A stretch of DNA of 64,000 nucleotides from Telmatactis stephensoni (lineage: Eukaryota; Cnidaria; Anthozoa; Actiniaria; Isophelliidae), in NCBI GenBank assembly GCA_029948255.1, contig JALIZF010001876.1, positions 558,001 to 622,000 of the forward strand, in the 5' to 3' direction. Below the pieces are notes generated by a model. That model saw only the letters and a list, made by a program, of their open reading frames with translations. It had not been told where the DNA came from and ran no database searches. The translations under genes and the position numbers were made by a program. Positions 1-10,672 of the stretch are shown in pieces (the first letter of the stretch is position 1; every line of letters starts with the position of its first letter).

Positions 1-440
1 CAGCTCCACAAACATACTTTATTTGAATTGCTAGCTACGAAGAGAGTGTATAAGTATTTTTGTTACGTTTCCTATAATTTCTATAAGATATTAAAATAGT
101 TTTGAATCCCGCAATTCGAACCGGTCGGTCACGGGGAAAATAATCGGCTGACTTTCAAAGCTTTTAGCCAATCAGAGCGCGTGATTTCACTGGAAGTAGT
201 TTGTGTCATATAATTAAAAAAGGATTAACATAAATATATGATGGGATATATTGTCCTTCGAACAGTCGGGCCCTGTATGAAACACTTCGGTTGGCAAGTT
301 TACTTCAGTGGGCGCGCTGAAATAGCTCTACCATGTATGTAGCACGTTATATTAATCTCTGTTTTGGCTACGTCCTATTTCAGAGTTATCAGAAACGTAG
401 TGATAATCATTGATTTTTTTATTTTATTATAGCGTAAGAA
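1..440. other. 5' flank of GPCR copy 1, no gene
   Basis: I see no coding region. The last bases before 441 (a T-rich tract ending in TTATTATAG) match the same position before the two other GPCR copies and look like the 3' splice acceptor of a 5'-UTR intron. Short stretches around 240-310 resemble the upstream DNA of copies 2 and 3, which fits an older duplication. Confidence 0.4.
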
Positions 441-530
441 ATGAATTCTAAGGAAGTCCGCCATGTTACTCTCTGGACAGTATTTGCTGCTCTTGTGTGG
501 GTAAACCTCGCAGGAAACATTATTTTGTAA
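441..530 (+). pseudogene. Aborted N-terminus/TM1 of a GPCR copy upstream of the main ORF
   Basis: A 29-codon reading frame opens with MNSKEVRHV and runs into a TM1-like stretch with the LAGN signature, then stops with TAA at 528-530. It is clearly homologous to the true N-termini of the GPCRs at 5175 and 9683 (MNPKEVRD, FAGN). The main ORF restarts 10 bp later at 540 and contains its own TM1, so the first coding segment appears twice. It could be a decayed duplicate or, if transcribed with the main ORF, a small upstream ORF. Confidence 0.6.
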
Positions 531-539
531 TGTGAAAAT

Positions 540-1583
540 ATGCTTTCCCAAGAAGAAGATATACCTATTCGGGTAGTATTTGTAGTTCTAATCTGCCTTA
601 GCTTCGCAGGGAACACTTTGGTTTGTTTGGTTGTGCGTCGATTTCCATTCATGAGAACAACAATGAATTATCTTCTCGTCCATCTCGCTGTATGTGACAT
701 GGTGGTGGGTTTGTTTTTATTTCCTCGTCACGTGTTGTTTGGACTTTACGACCATCCAGATGGTGTAACTGGTGATTTCCTCTGTAAGTTTTTCACCTAC
801 GGAATTATAGCATGGTTTCCTTTTTGTGCAAGTAGTTTTACACTTTTGGTGATAGCATGGGAGAGATATAATGCTATCATGAATCCATTTGAAAGCAGAA
901 GCTCTAAGAGATACCTTAAACATGCCATTGTCTTGTGTTGGGTAGCTGCTGTTTTAATTTGCTTGTCAGAAATTATACCCATTGCTTACAATGCTGATAT
1001 CAAGTCATGTGACTACTTTTGGATAGCAGACTGGGGACGTAAAGTGAACTCAGCATTTTGGTTGTTCGTTGTTGCCTTACTTCCTTTTCTTGTGATGCTT
1101 GTTCTGTACAGCAGAGTGATACGGAGCCTTTGGTCCCACAGTCATGGAGCTGAAGATGTTTCCCAGAGGGCTTTGCAGTTGTCACGCAAGCGTATCACAA
1201 AAATTGCCGTGACCGTCACGATCGTCTTCTTTTTGTGTTATATGCCAAACGTGTTATACTACTTCATAGTGTCATTCTCGTCACAAAAATCTACGATGGA
1301 ATCTCTCGAAACCACTGCACCAGTGTTTTTTCATGTAACGCATCTATTTCTCATATTAAACTCGACCATCAACCCTATGATCTACTCACTACAATCCACA
1401 AGATTCAGAAGATGTATGCAATACTTACTTCGCGGAGGGCTACGGCAGAATGGAAACCGAATCAGGAATGATTTTGAATTGCATGTCATGAACTATAGAA
1501 TTAACCAGCAGCAACATGTATCAAGTAACAATCAAATGCAATCACCAAGAATTGCTAGTTGCTCCCTCAACAAACGACTGTAA
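540..1583 (+). CDS. Class A (rhodopsin-like) GPCR, copy 1
   Basis: Intronless 347-residue seven-helix receptor. Visible class A hallmarks are GN in TM1 (FAGN), LAVCD in TM2, the extracellular Cys before TM3 (FLCKF), ERY in place of DRY at the end of TM3, a partner Cys in the second extracellular loop (SCDYFW), CYMP in TM6 where CWxP is usual, and NPMIY in TM7. The ligand is unknown; the general look is that of peptide receptors, but cnidarian receptors of this type cannot be assigned to a ligand from sequence. The C-terminal tail after the TM7 helix differs completely from copies 2 and 3. The ATG at 540 is the first in frame; an aborted homologous N-terminus lies just upstream. Expected location: plasma membrane, G-protein signalling. 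Confidence 0.9.
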   Translation: MLSQEEDIPIRVVFVVLICLSFAGNTLVCLVVRRFPFMRTTMNYLLVHLAVCDMVVGLFLFPRHVLFGLYDHPDGVTGDFLCKFFTYGIIAWFPFCASSFTLLVIAWERYNAIMNPFESRSSKRYLKHAIVLCWVAAVLICLSEIIPIAYNADIKSCDYFWIADWGRKVNSAFWLFVVALLPFLVMLVLYSRVIRSLWSHSHGAEDVSQRALQLSRKRITKIAVTVTIVFFLCYMPNVLYYFIVSFSSQKSTMESLETTAPVFFHVTHLFLILNSTINPMIYSLQSTRFRRCMQYLLRGGLRQNGNRIRNDFELHVMNYRINQQQHVSSNNQMQSPRIASCSLNKRL

Positions 1584-2189
1584 GAACAGTGCAACCATTT
1601 GCCAGATATTCTGACAAAACTGAAACTTGACTAATCGTTTTATCATAGATGGTCCTCCACTTGTTTTAGTCAAAGAGCAACATTCATTGACTGAACGGAT
1701 GGAGGAATACAACTGGACCACTGGAACGTCCAGTTCAGACATCTCTAGCTTGCTCTCAACGCGTTATAGCTGTATATAGTTTTTCGTCCAATGTAACATT
1801 AGATACTGAGTGTAAGGCGTAGGTAATTACTTTTATAAGCAGGTGACAGCTCCTTATTCAAGGGTATGGATTAATACATATGTACATAAAGCTATAAGAC
1901 TATGAGGATTTACGGATGAGTTAACTAGTGTTTTGATGCAATCGTCAGAGTGAACTTCATTTTTATTTTAGCCAGAGAAGAGGTATTTGGTGTTACAGTC
2001 ATTGTTGCAAGGAAGAAGAAGACTTCTGTTTGTTACTATTTCATAGGCCAAATGTCAGTAACTTTCAAAGTACCTTAAGTATCCAGAGTGTGTTTTTTCT
2101 CACTGAAATTCTGACTTGGCAAGCGCAAAGCGAGCGCGGCAAACAGTAGTTCAGGGGAAAATCCCTCTGGATTGACGTTGACACCCGCA
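1584..2189. other. Non-coding spacer after GPCR copy 1
   Basis: About 600 bp with no supportable gene. I see no clear repeat or RNA gene before the 57-bp tandem array. Confidence 0.4.
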
Positions 2190-3026
2190 TTTCCCAATAT
2201 GAACCTTTGACCAAGCCACAGGAAACCCAAAGAATTTATACCCTCATTTCCCAATGAGAATCTTTGACCAAGCCACAGGAAACCCAAAGAATTTATGCCC
2301 TCATTTCCCAAAAAGAATCTTTGACCAAGCCACAGGAAACCCAAAGAATTTATACCCTGATTTCCCAATGAGAATCTTTGACCAAGCCACAGGAAACCCA
2401 AAGAATTTATGCCCTCATTTCCCAAAAAGAATCTTTGACCAAGCCACAGGAAACCCAAAGAATTTATACCCTGATTTCCCAATAAGAATCTTTGACCAAG
2501 CCACAGGAAACCCAAAGAATTTATACCCTCATTTCCCAAAAAGAATCTTTGACCAAGCCACAGGAAACCCAAAGAATTTATGCCCTCATTTCCCAATAAC
2601 AATCTGTGACCAAGCCACAGGAAACCCAAAGAATTTATACCCTCATTTCCCAATAAGAATGTTCTTGGATATCAGTATCATTTGCACTTCTAACGGCGTA
2701 CAACAAATATTACAAATTCCTGGGTAGACGTCATCTAATTAGCATATACCCTGATTTCCCAATAAGAATCTTTGACCAAGCCACAGGAAACCCAAAGAAT
2801 TTATACCCTCATTTCCCAAAAAGAATCTTTGACCAAGCCACAGGAAACCCAAAGAATTTATGCCCTCATTTCCCAATAACAATCTGTGACCAAGCCACAG
2901 GAAACCCAAAGAATTTATACCCTCATTTCCCAATAAGAATGTTCTTGGATATCAGTATCATTTGCACTTCTAACGGCGTACAACAAATATTACAAATTCC
3001 TGGGTAGACGTCATCTAATTAGCATA
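2190..3026. repeat. 57-bp tandem repeat array with a duplicated spacer
   Basis: About eight copies of a 57-bp unit (core GACCAAGCCACAGGAAACCC) run from about 2190 to 2660. They are followed by an 85-bp non-repeat spacer, about three and a half more units (2746-2940) and a second near-identical copy of the spacer (2941-3026). The array therefore grew both by single units and by a larger duplication of about 280 bp. Because 57 is a multiple of 3, both strands stay open as repetitive ORFs; I regard these as artefacts and not as genes. Confidence 0.9.
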
Positions 3027-4780
3027 AATCCTTGATGACTCACGAGTATAGAGCTCAAATGAGGAAATATTACACCAGTCAACTGTTTAAATGGATTACA
3101 ATTAAAATTAGCACTTAAAAGCTAATTTAGATAACTCGAGTAGAAAGAGTTTTGGTGCTCAGACATTTCTACATAAAAGTGTAACGACACCCTCTTGCTC
3201 AACTCGACTCAGAAGGGAGGGGATGTCCTCCTAGCTCGACTTGAGGTGGCCCGTACACCTTGTCAATACTAATTACTAGTTTAAAATGGGTTTATTTTTC
3301 GTCTTGGGCCTCAAATCGCAGTCTGCGCTGATGCGCATACATAAAATCTACGCGCATGCGTTTAGTAAACAGTCTACGCACATGGTGATTTGTGACGTGC
3401 AAAAGCCTTTGTTTGATTCATCGAAGGTGTCGTTGATGAAGAAAAGCAAAGCTAGCTAAGCTTTGAACAATTCTATACAAAACTATTTGTTATTCGGGTT
3501 TTTTTCCGATCCTGTAAGAATAGCTGACTTTGAAAAATGAAAATAAAACTTATTCTATTTCCCGTTATGTATGTTTTGCAGTTAATTGTGATCTGCAGTT
3601 ATTTTTGTATTAGTTTTTGCAAGGTAGTACAGCTCATTAGAATATTCAGAGCTCTTTAGCATGTAGAAGCTAGTGCGATATACCAATTTGCTCTTATGTG
3701 TCAATTTTCATTTAAAGTCCAGTTTATTTGGAAATTCCAGTAAGGCATCGCATATTTTCACGAAAAATGTATGTAGTTCCAAACGTGAAGGCAGCCATGA
3801 CGAAGACGTAAATATTCCTTGTCCCATGTCATCGAAGCTTTCTGAGATAGTTTATAACTCATGTGGAAGGAAGATAAATCTCCATTCCTTATATTTGTTT
3901 GTAAAGAAGTCGTTAATTCTTTGATGGAGATCAATCTCAGCGTAGTAAAGACAACTGTATCTCCTCCTGAAGGGAGTACCATGGCTAGAAAAGTGCTTCG
4001 TCCAAGACATTCACCTAAACAAACGTGAGAAGAGTAGAAAAGTCAAGTACTGCTACCAACGACATTGACAACTCGAACTCCAGATTAAGACGAATATCGC
4101 TGTTTGTTACTATAGACTGCTGAAGCTTCGCTTTGACTAGTACATACAACTAAAAACAAGCTTTTCCTGAATCCTGAGAACGGCTTGAAGTAAGGTTTTA
4201 ACTGCCTCTTTCTATTCTGTTTCTAAGCCGGAAAAGAAAATCCATTTTTAAAGTTTAAATCCGTTCGTGGGCAGAATATATTTTTAAAACAATTGCGTTC
4301 ATGCAGGCTCTCCTTTCTTTCCCTCCCCGACCGCAGTACCCCTCTCCCTCCCCTTCCCCCTCCCCTTCCCCTTCCCCCTCCCCTGGTGAGCCTGTAGGCA
4401 GGCTAAGTGATACTTCGAGGAGGGCACAATGACATTGGCTCCAAGGGAAATATAAAGAGCATGTTGGACGTATTCAATATCAACAACTTGGGAGGTATTT
4501 CATAGGTCGCTCTCAATTGCATTGAAATTGATTTCGTTTTAACAGTCAAGTGATATATTGACATTACCCTATAAGATGTATTTGCATCGTAATAAAATGT
4601 GCACCAAGATTCACACATTTAATCATAAACTTAAACATGTTTCAGGATGAGGTCTACGTGATCACGAAGTTGATAAGTGTCATTTTCCCCCATCTATCTT
4701 ATATGACCCGCCCTTTAGATTCACAAACCATCAGACCTTCGTTGAACGCCATTTTGAGTTCAGTGCTTCGATTTACACAT
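3027..4780. other. Intergenic region between GPCR copies 1 and 2
   Basis: No convincing gene. It holds a stretch (3045-3095) with a related copy at about 6850-6900, meaning GPCR 3' flanks have been duplicated. It also holds a 34-bp host repeat (3164-3197) that recurs at the left junction of the viral element (12351-12384), and a C/T-rich simple repeat at about 4320-4385. Confidence 0.5.
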
Positions 4781-5174
4781 ACGTTTTTGCGTTTTTGAGT
4801 AACCACCAACACTCGGAGCTCGAGTTTTTGCAGTCTATAAGAGATCGATAAAAATCTCCATTTGCTAGAGTGTTAAAAATGATATTCATATGTAGACCGT
4901 CTTAATAAGATACAGTTAATAATTCAATCTCATCAGTAAGTCATCATCTGTTAACATTTCACTTGGCAAATAGGTAAGGAAATTAGTTGGGCCCAGTTGT
5001 TCGAAAATCAGCAAAACATCCAAGAAAACCATTGATTCGGTCAAATCGTCCTTCGAACAACCGGGTCCTGTATAAACCACTTTGGATGGCAAGTAGTTTA
5101 TTCCCGTTGGCCATAGTTTAGTTATCAGAAGTACAGTGATAATCATTGATTTTGATTTTATTATAGCGTAAAAA

Positions 5175-6164
5175 ATGAATCCTAAAGAAGTCCGCGACAT
5201 TGTATTACGGACAGTATTTGCTGCTCTCATCTGCCTAAACTTCGCTGGAAACATTTTAGTTTGTTTGGTGGTGCGACGTTTTGCATTCATGAGAACAACA
5301 ATGAACTATCTTCTCGTCCATCTCGCTGTATGTGACATGTTGGTGGGTTTGTTTTTGTTTCCTCGTCGCGTGTTGTTTAGACTTTACGACCATCCAGATG
5401 GTGTAACTGGTGATTTCCTCTGTAAGTTTGTGACCTTTGGGAACGTGACATGGATATCTTCGTGTGCGAGTGTTTATACACTTTTGGTGATAGCATGGGA
5501 GAGATATAACGCTATCATGAATCCATTTCAAAGCAGAAACCCTAAAAGATACCTTAAGTATGCCGTTGTTGGGGGTTGGATAGCTGGTGTTTTAACTTGC
5601 TTGTTATCAACTGTAGCGCTCGCTTATAATCCCTACACTAAGTCATGTGACTACTTTTGGATAAAATACTGGGGACGTAAAGTGAGCGCGGGTGTATGGT
5701 TGTTCGTTGCTGTATGCTTTCCTTTACTTGTGATGCTTGTCCTGTACAGCAGAGTGATACGGAACCTTTGGTCTCACAGTCATGGACCTGAAGATGTTTC
5801 CCAGCGATCTTTGCGATTGTCACGCAAGCGAATCACAAAAATGGCCGTGACCGTCACGATCATCTTCTTTGCGTGCTACACACCAAACTCGTTATACGCC
5901 TTGATTCTATCGTTCTTGACACAAAAATCTTCAGTGAAATCTCTAAACACCATTGCACCAGTATTTTATTCGATATCTCATCTATTACTGCTCTTCAACT
6001 CCAGCATCAACCCTGTGATCTATTCACTACAATCCACAAGATTCAGAAGATGCATGCAATGCTTATTTTGTAGAGGTCCACGGCAGAATAGAAATCGTAT
6101 TAGAGGCATTCCGCGAGATCAAGGCGAGCGGAAGGACGTGTTTCTAAATTCCCCAAATTTGTAA
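5175..6164 (+). CDS. Class A (rhodopsin-like) GPCR, copy 2
   Basis: Intronless 329-residue receptor with seven hydrophobic segments. Key residues: GN at 25-26 in TM1, LAVCD at 50-54 in TM2, Cys83 before TM3, ERY at 109-111, Cys158 in extracellular loop 2, CYTP at 234-237 (Tyr where class A receptors usually have Trp), and NPVIY at 279-283. The long basic third cytoplasmic loop contains RLSRKRITK. The start is the first ATG after a TTATTATAG acceptor-like site, in a context identical to copy 3. It is closely similar to copy 3 and more distant from copy 1. Probably a peptide-type receptor at the cell surface; ligand unknown. Confidence 0.92.
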   Translation: MNPKEVRDIVLRTVFAALICLNFAGNILVCLVVRRFAFMRTTMNYLLVHLAVCDMLVGLFLFPRRVLFRLYDHPDGVTGDFLCKFVTFGNVTWISSCASVYTLLVIAWERYNAIMNPFQSRNPKRYLKYAVVGGWIAGVLTCLLSTVALAYNPYTKSCDYFWIKYWGRKVSAGVWLFVAVCFPLLVMLVLYSRVIRNLWSHSHGPEDVSQRSLRLSRKRITKMAVTVTIIFFACYTPNSLYALILSFLTQKSSVKSLNTIAPVFYSISHLLLLFNSSINPVIYSLQSTRFRRCMQCLFCRGPRQNRNRIRGIPRDQGERKDVFLNSPNL

Positions 6165-6297
6165 GTCAATGCCAGCCAAATTTATAAGTTGAAAGGAAAA
6201 CACAGGAGCTAGAAGAACAAGAGAGGATTGAATTTGTCTTCAGCTTCGTCAACTGAAAGTTCTCTATAAGGCGTCGCTCAAAGCTAAAGCTCAAAGA

Positions 6298-6522
6298 ATG
6301 GCTGACCAAGAAGAAGGGCCAGTTACAATCAAAACTCTGTTTCCTATTCTGATGGAGGTTCAAAAAAAAAAAAAAAAAAAAAAAACCGGTACACTTCAAT
6401 TAGAATTAACAGAACCCAGAAAAGATTTAGATGAATTACCCATCCAAAATACTTTGGTTGAAGAACCTAGGAAAGGAAACAAAGAACTTCAATCAGAGGT
6501 GCAGGAACTGAATAAGTATTAA
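6298..6522 (+). CDS. Short conserved ORF, possibly an exon or coiled-coil peptide remnant
   Basis: A 74-codon frame starting MADQEEGPV, interrupted by an AAA/AAG (poly-Lys) run from a poly-A tract, then Glu/Leu-rich sequence suggestive of a short coiled coil. A homologous but frame-broken copy follows GPCR copy 3 (from about 11385). It may be a remnant of a neighbouring gene carried along in the GPCR duplication. I do not recognise a family and there is no evidence of expression. Confidence 0.2.
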   Translation: MADQEEGPVTIKTLFPILMEVQKKKKKKKTGTLQLELTEPRKDLDELPIQNTLVEEPRKGNKELQSEVQELNKY

Positions 6523-9300
6523 GATAAGTCATTAAGTCTCCTTACTTTTAAACTGTAGTGCTGGCACAACTTTTATCATTTGGAATTTTGTTCTCACCTA
6601 AGGATTTTGACGGATTTCGTTAAACTATAGTATTCCACATGGATAGACAACAGCTTCTGTACACTTTGTTCAGGATGAGAACAAAATGGACCAAAACAAT
6701 TTGACTTTCAAGTAACAACTCTTATAATGCCAGGGGAATGCGAAATTGATAAAAAGCGAAGGATCGGACAATGTTGCATTAGTTTTCTAGCTAAGAACGA
6801 TGCTTCCAAAGAAATAACTTTACAAGAAACTCATACGACTCCGGATTGTAAGCGAGAGCTCGAATAAGGAAATATTATTGCACCAGTCAGCTGTTTAAAT
6901 GGAGTACCATAGGCTTCCCATGCTCTGTGTGAGTACAGGGGTAATATGAGATGGGGTCGTTGGGCTTCCTGTGGTAACGATCTCAACGGTCTTGCATATG
7001 TGTTCAAATTTTGTCTTCTGAATTGAAGATATTGAACGTTGAAATTTCAAAAATGGCAAATAAATAAAGTTTAATAGTTATTGAACACTTCTAGTTTGGT
7101 TATTTTCCATTTTGAGTCCGTTTTAGTGGATTTTGGGAGCTTTGAGTTTTGACGCTGCTGTTAGTGAAGACAGAAGGGTTCAAGCTCCACAACCTCGTAA
7201 GATCAAGCGATTCTATTGGCTCGTGATCTCGGAATATGAGACCATGTCTACTTCCCAAGCTCGGGATATAGAGCGTTTCAACAAAATGGTCTCTTTTAAC
7301 GAAGAAAAAATACAAAATCCAAAACAAAATCATAACAGTCTTCTAAAACTAAAGAAAGCTTCGACATTTATCCGGTTTGAAAAGTATTTGAAGTGTATTG
7401 AGAGAGAAACAAGCTGCACACTTGTCACTGACGTGTTCCTTGAGAGTCTGCAAACGAGGCTTATAAACTTTCGTGCGCTTTGTCACGCTTTGTTATTATT
7501 TCAAAAATAAGTTGACATTTCTAAAAATAATGTAGTTTTATGAATTCCATAGTGTTGGGTTGTGGAGTTAGTATATACTCAAATAATTATTTTCTTCAAT
7601 GTCGGTGAATAGCGGTTTTAGGAATATTTATTCTACCGCTAGCTATTCACCTTCAGTTCAGAAAATAATTGATATGATAACTAAAAGAAGAAGAAGAAAA
7701 AGAAGAAGAAGAAAAAGAAGAAGAAGAAGAAGAAAAACAGGTGCTACATTGATAGTTTGTTTATGCTCATCTCTGATGACAATGGCATAATTAACATTAA
7801 AACTATTCAGAAGCAGAAATGCAATGTTATTAAACTTTAACCACTGGTTAATCTTTCTCGTTTCACAGCCGAAAGGGAACTTTTGGAACAAAATTCTTAA
7901 AACTGAATTAAGCTTATTTTGGGTAAGTATGTCTGGAATTAATTTACACTCGTGTGTTTTTTAAAAATCTCAAATTGCACTCGCCCTACGGGCTCGTGTA
8001 ATTTTGATAATCTTTGAAAAACACACTCGTGCAAATTAATTCCAAATTGAACTCGAAACCTTATCAGTTATGATTACCTACACTTATAAACACATCTCAC
8101 TCACTGTCAACCTGTTTAGCTTGCTTTGCAGACTCAACTTTTTTACGATCAAAAATCTTGTCAAAACTTGAGTCCCCTGTGCGAAAAATTTATAGTTTCA
8201 AATTATTTCACTGTCTATTACATCGCAAACTTTCAGACGTTCGTCAAACGCCATTTTGAATTTCGACTAACCAATCAGAAGCTACTTTAGTTACAGGATA
8301 CGGTAAATCCGCTCTAATTGGTCAGTCCTTGACAGTATCCGGTGCATATTGGAAACTAATTAGCGGACGGTTCTTTGGCGAGGTTTTCTAGTGCAAAAAC
8401 CTCTGCAATGCAGTCGTACGCCCGCCAACAGAAAAGGTGCCAATTTACCCGGGCTTGTTTTAATTTCAAGTGATTTGGTTGCGTGACTTTTTGTGTTTGC
8501 AGTTTTAATTTTTCACAAGCTTTTCCCTCTAGTTTTGGATACATTATTTATGACTCATTCAATAATAGTATGTTTCTGATCAGGGATATTTTTAAACAAA
8601 TTTGATAATATGATATAAATGTTTTATTTTAGTCGTAAAATTTTGCCGAGTCCCCGAGACGGGGAACGAATGCGTCTCTGCCATGTTTTTTATCAAATTG
8701 GCAGCCATCAAACTCGACTACTGACGTTTACTTCCATTTTATACGGGAACTTCCTCTTTAAGTGCAGTTAAATACCATCTCAGAGTGTTGGAGTCGAAAA
8801 TCACAAATTACTAAGAGGGCACTCATCAATATTGGTATTTCCCAACAACTACTCTTGCAGATGACAGTTTGCTTCAGCTGTTCAACACAAATACACGATC
8901 ATGATACTTCGAAGAGGGCAGATTGACTCTCATATGTTGCACGTATTCAATATCGAAATGGAAATTGATTTCGTTTTAACAATCCAGTGATATTGACATT
9001 ACCATAAGATGTATTTGCACTACAATAAAATGTGCGCCAAGATGTGAGTGGGAGTTTCACACAATTAATCATAAATCTAAAAATGTTAGAGGATGAGGCC
9101 CACGTGATCAGGCATATAGAAGTGTCTTTTTCCCCATCTGCTATTATTACCACACTTTAATTAAATTCGTTTATTGTTTCATACGTCGCAAACGTTCAGA
9201 CCTTCGTAGAACGCAATTTTGAATTTCGATGCTTCGATTTACACACGAGCAGTTAATGTGTGCAATATCCTTTGGAGGTGGCACAATAAAATTCGTGACT
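6523..9300. other. Intergenic region between GPCR copies 2 and 3
   Basis: No supportable gene. Contains a GAA/AAG purine tract (7682-7738) and a short inverted pair around 7935-8040 (ACACTCGTG-type arms). Near 8880-9250 it begins to resemble the DNA upstream of copy 2. Confidence 0.4.
7682..7738. repeat. AAG/GAA microsatellite
   Basis: Almost pure purine AGAAGAAGAAAAAG-type repeat, which also creates an artificial Lys/Arg-rich ORF. Confidence 0.85.
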
Positions 9301-9682
9301 AGAAGTGAAGTGTAAACCGCCACTCAGGAATTTTTGCAGTCTATAAAAGATCGATAAAAATCTCCATTTGCTAGAGTGTTTAAAATTATAATCATATGTA
9401 GACGGTCTTAATACGATACAGTTAATAATTCTAACTCATCAGTAAGTCATCATCTGTTAACATTTCACTTGGCAAATAGATAAGGAAATTAGTTGGGCCC
9501 AGTTGTTCGAAAATCAGCAAAGAATCCAAGAAAACCATTGATTCGGTCAAATCGTCCTTCGAACAACCGGGTCCTGTATAAACCACTTTGGATGGCAAGT
9601 AGTTTATTCCCGTTGGCCATATAGTTTAGTTATCAGAAGTACAGTGATAATCATTGATTTTGATTTTATTATAGCGTAAAAA

Positions 9683-10672
9683 ATGAATCCTAAAGGAGTC
9701 CGCGACATTGTATTACGGACAGTATTTGCTGCTCTCATCTGCCTAAACTTCGCTGGAAACATTTTAGTTTGTTTGGTGGTGCGACGTTTTCCATTCATGA
9801 GAACAACAATGAACTATCTTCTCGTCCATCTGGCAGTATGTGACATGGTGGTGGGTTTGTTTTTATTTCCTCGTCAAGTGCTGTTTGGACTTTACGACCA
9901 TCCAGATGGTGTAACTGGTGATTTCCTCTGTAAGTTTGTGACATTCGGAAACGTGACATGGATATCTTCGTGTGCGAGTGTTTATACACTTTTGGTGATA
10001 GCATGGGAGAGATATAACGCTATCATGAATCCATTTGAAAGCAGAAACCCTAAAAGATACCTTAAGTATGCCATAGCTTGGGGCTGGATAGCTGGTGTTT
10101 TAACTTGCTTGTTATCAACTTTAGCCCTCGCTTATAATCCCGACATCGAGTCATGTGACTGGTTGTGGACAACAGACTGGGGACGCAAAGTAAGCACGGT
10201 TGTATGGTCGTTTGTTGTTGTATGCTTTCCTTTTCTTGTCATGCTTGCTTTCTACAGCAAAGTGACATGGAACCTTTGGTCTCACAGTCATGGACCTGAA
10301 GATGTTTCCCAGCGATCTTTGCTATTGTCACGCAAGCGAATCACAAAAATGGCCGTGACCGTCACGATCATCTTCTTTGCGTGCTACATACCAAACTCGT
10401 TATACGACTTGATTCTATCGTTCTTGTCACAAAAATCTCCAGTGGAATCTCTCAACACCGCTGCACCAGTATTCTATCCGATATCTCATCTATTACTGCT
10501 CTTCAACTCAACCATTAACCCTGTAATCTACTCACTACATTCCACAAGATTCAGAAGATGCACGAGATCCTTACTTTGTAGAGGTTTACGGCAGAATAGA
10601 AATCGTATTAGAGACATTCCTCCGGACCAAGGCGAGCGGAAGGACGTGTTTCTAAATTCCCCAAATTTGTAA
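9683..10672 (+). CDS. Class A (rhodopsin-like) GPCR, copy 3
   Basis: Intronless 329-residue paralogue of copy 2, with the same start context and the same C-terminal tail (ends NSPNL). It conserves GN in TM1, LAVCD in TM2, Cys83, ERY at 109-111, the loop-2 Cys (SCDWLW), CYIP in TM6 and NPVIY in TM7. Differences from copy 2 cluster in extracellular loop 2, TM5 and the TM3-TM4 region (for example GWIAGV is kept, but DYFWIKY becomes DWLWTTD). That is the pattern expected if ligand preference has diverged after duplication. Ligand unknown. Confidence 0.92.
   Translation: MNPKGVRDIVLRTVFAALICLNFAGNILVCLVVRRFPFMRTTMNYLLVHLAVCDMVVGLFLFPRQVLFGLYDHPDGVTGDFLCKFVTFGNVTWISSCASVYTLLVIAWERYNAIMNPFESRNPKRYLKYAIAWGWIAGVLTCLLSTLALAYNPDIESCDWLWTTDWGRKVSTVVWSFVVVCFPFLVMLAFYSKVTWNLWSHSHGPEDVSQRSLLLSRKRITKMAVTVTIIFFACYIPNSLYDLILSFLSQKSPVESLNTAAPVFYPISHLLLLFNSTINPVIYSLHSTRFRRCTRSLLCRGLRQNRNRIRDIPPDQGERKDVFLNSPNL

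Noticed and set aside
2075..2933. Repetitive ORFs with 19-residue units on both strands (LGNEGINSLGFLWLGQRF and RIFDQATGNPKN)
   Set aside because: They follow from a 57-bp tandem repeat. There is no signal peptide, start context or non-repeat coding flank.
2190..3026. CRISPR array
   Set aside because: The repeats are contiguous without unique spacers, and the context is an animal genome.
7100..7510. Host genes at 7100-7510 on either strand
   Set aside because: Overlapping ORFs with no recognisable domain, no consistent splice context and no homologous copy after GPCR copy 3.
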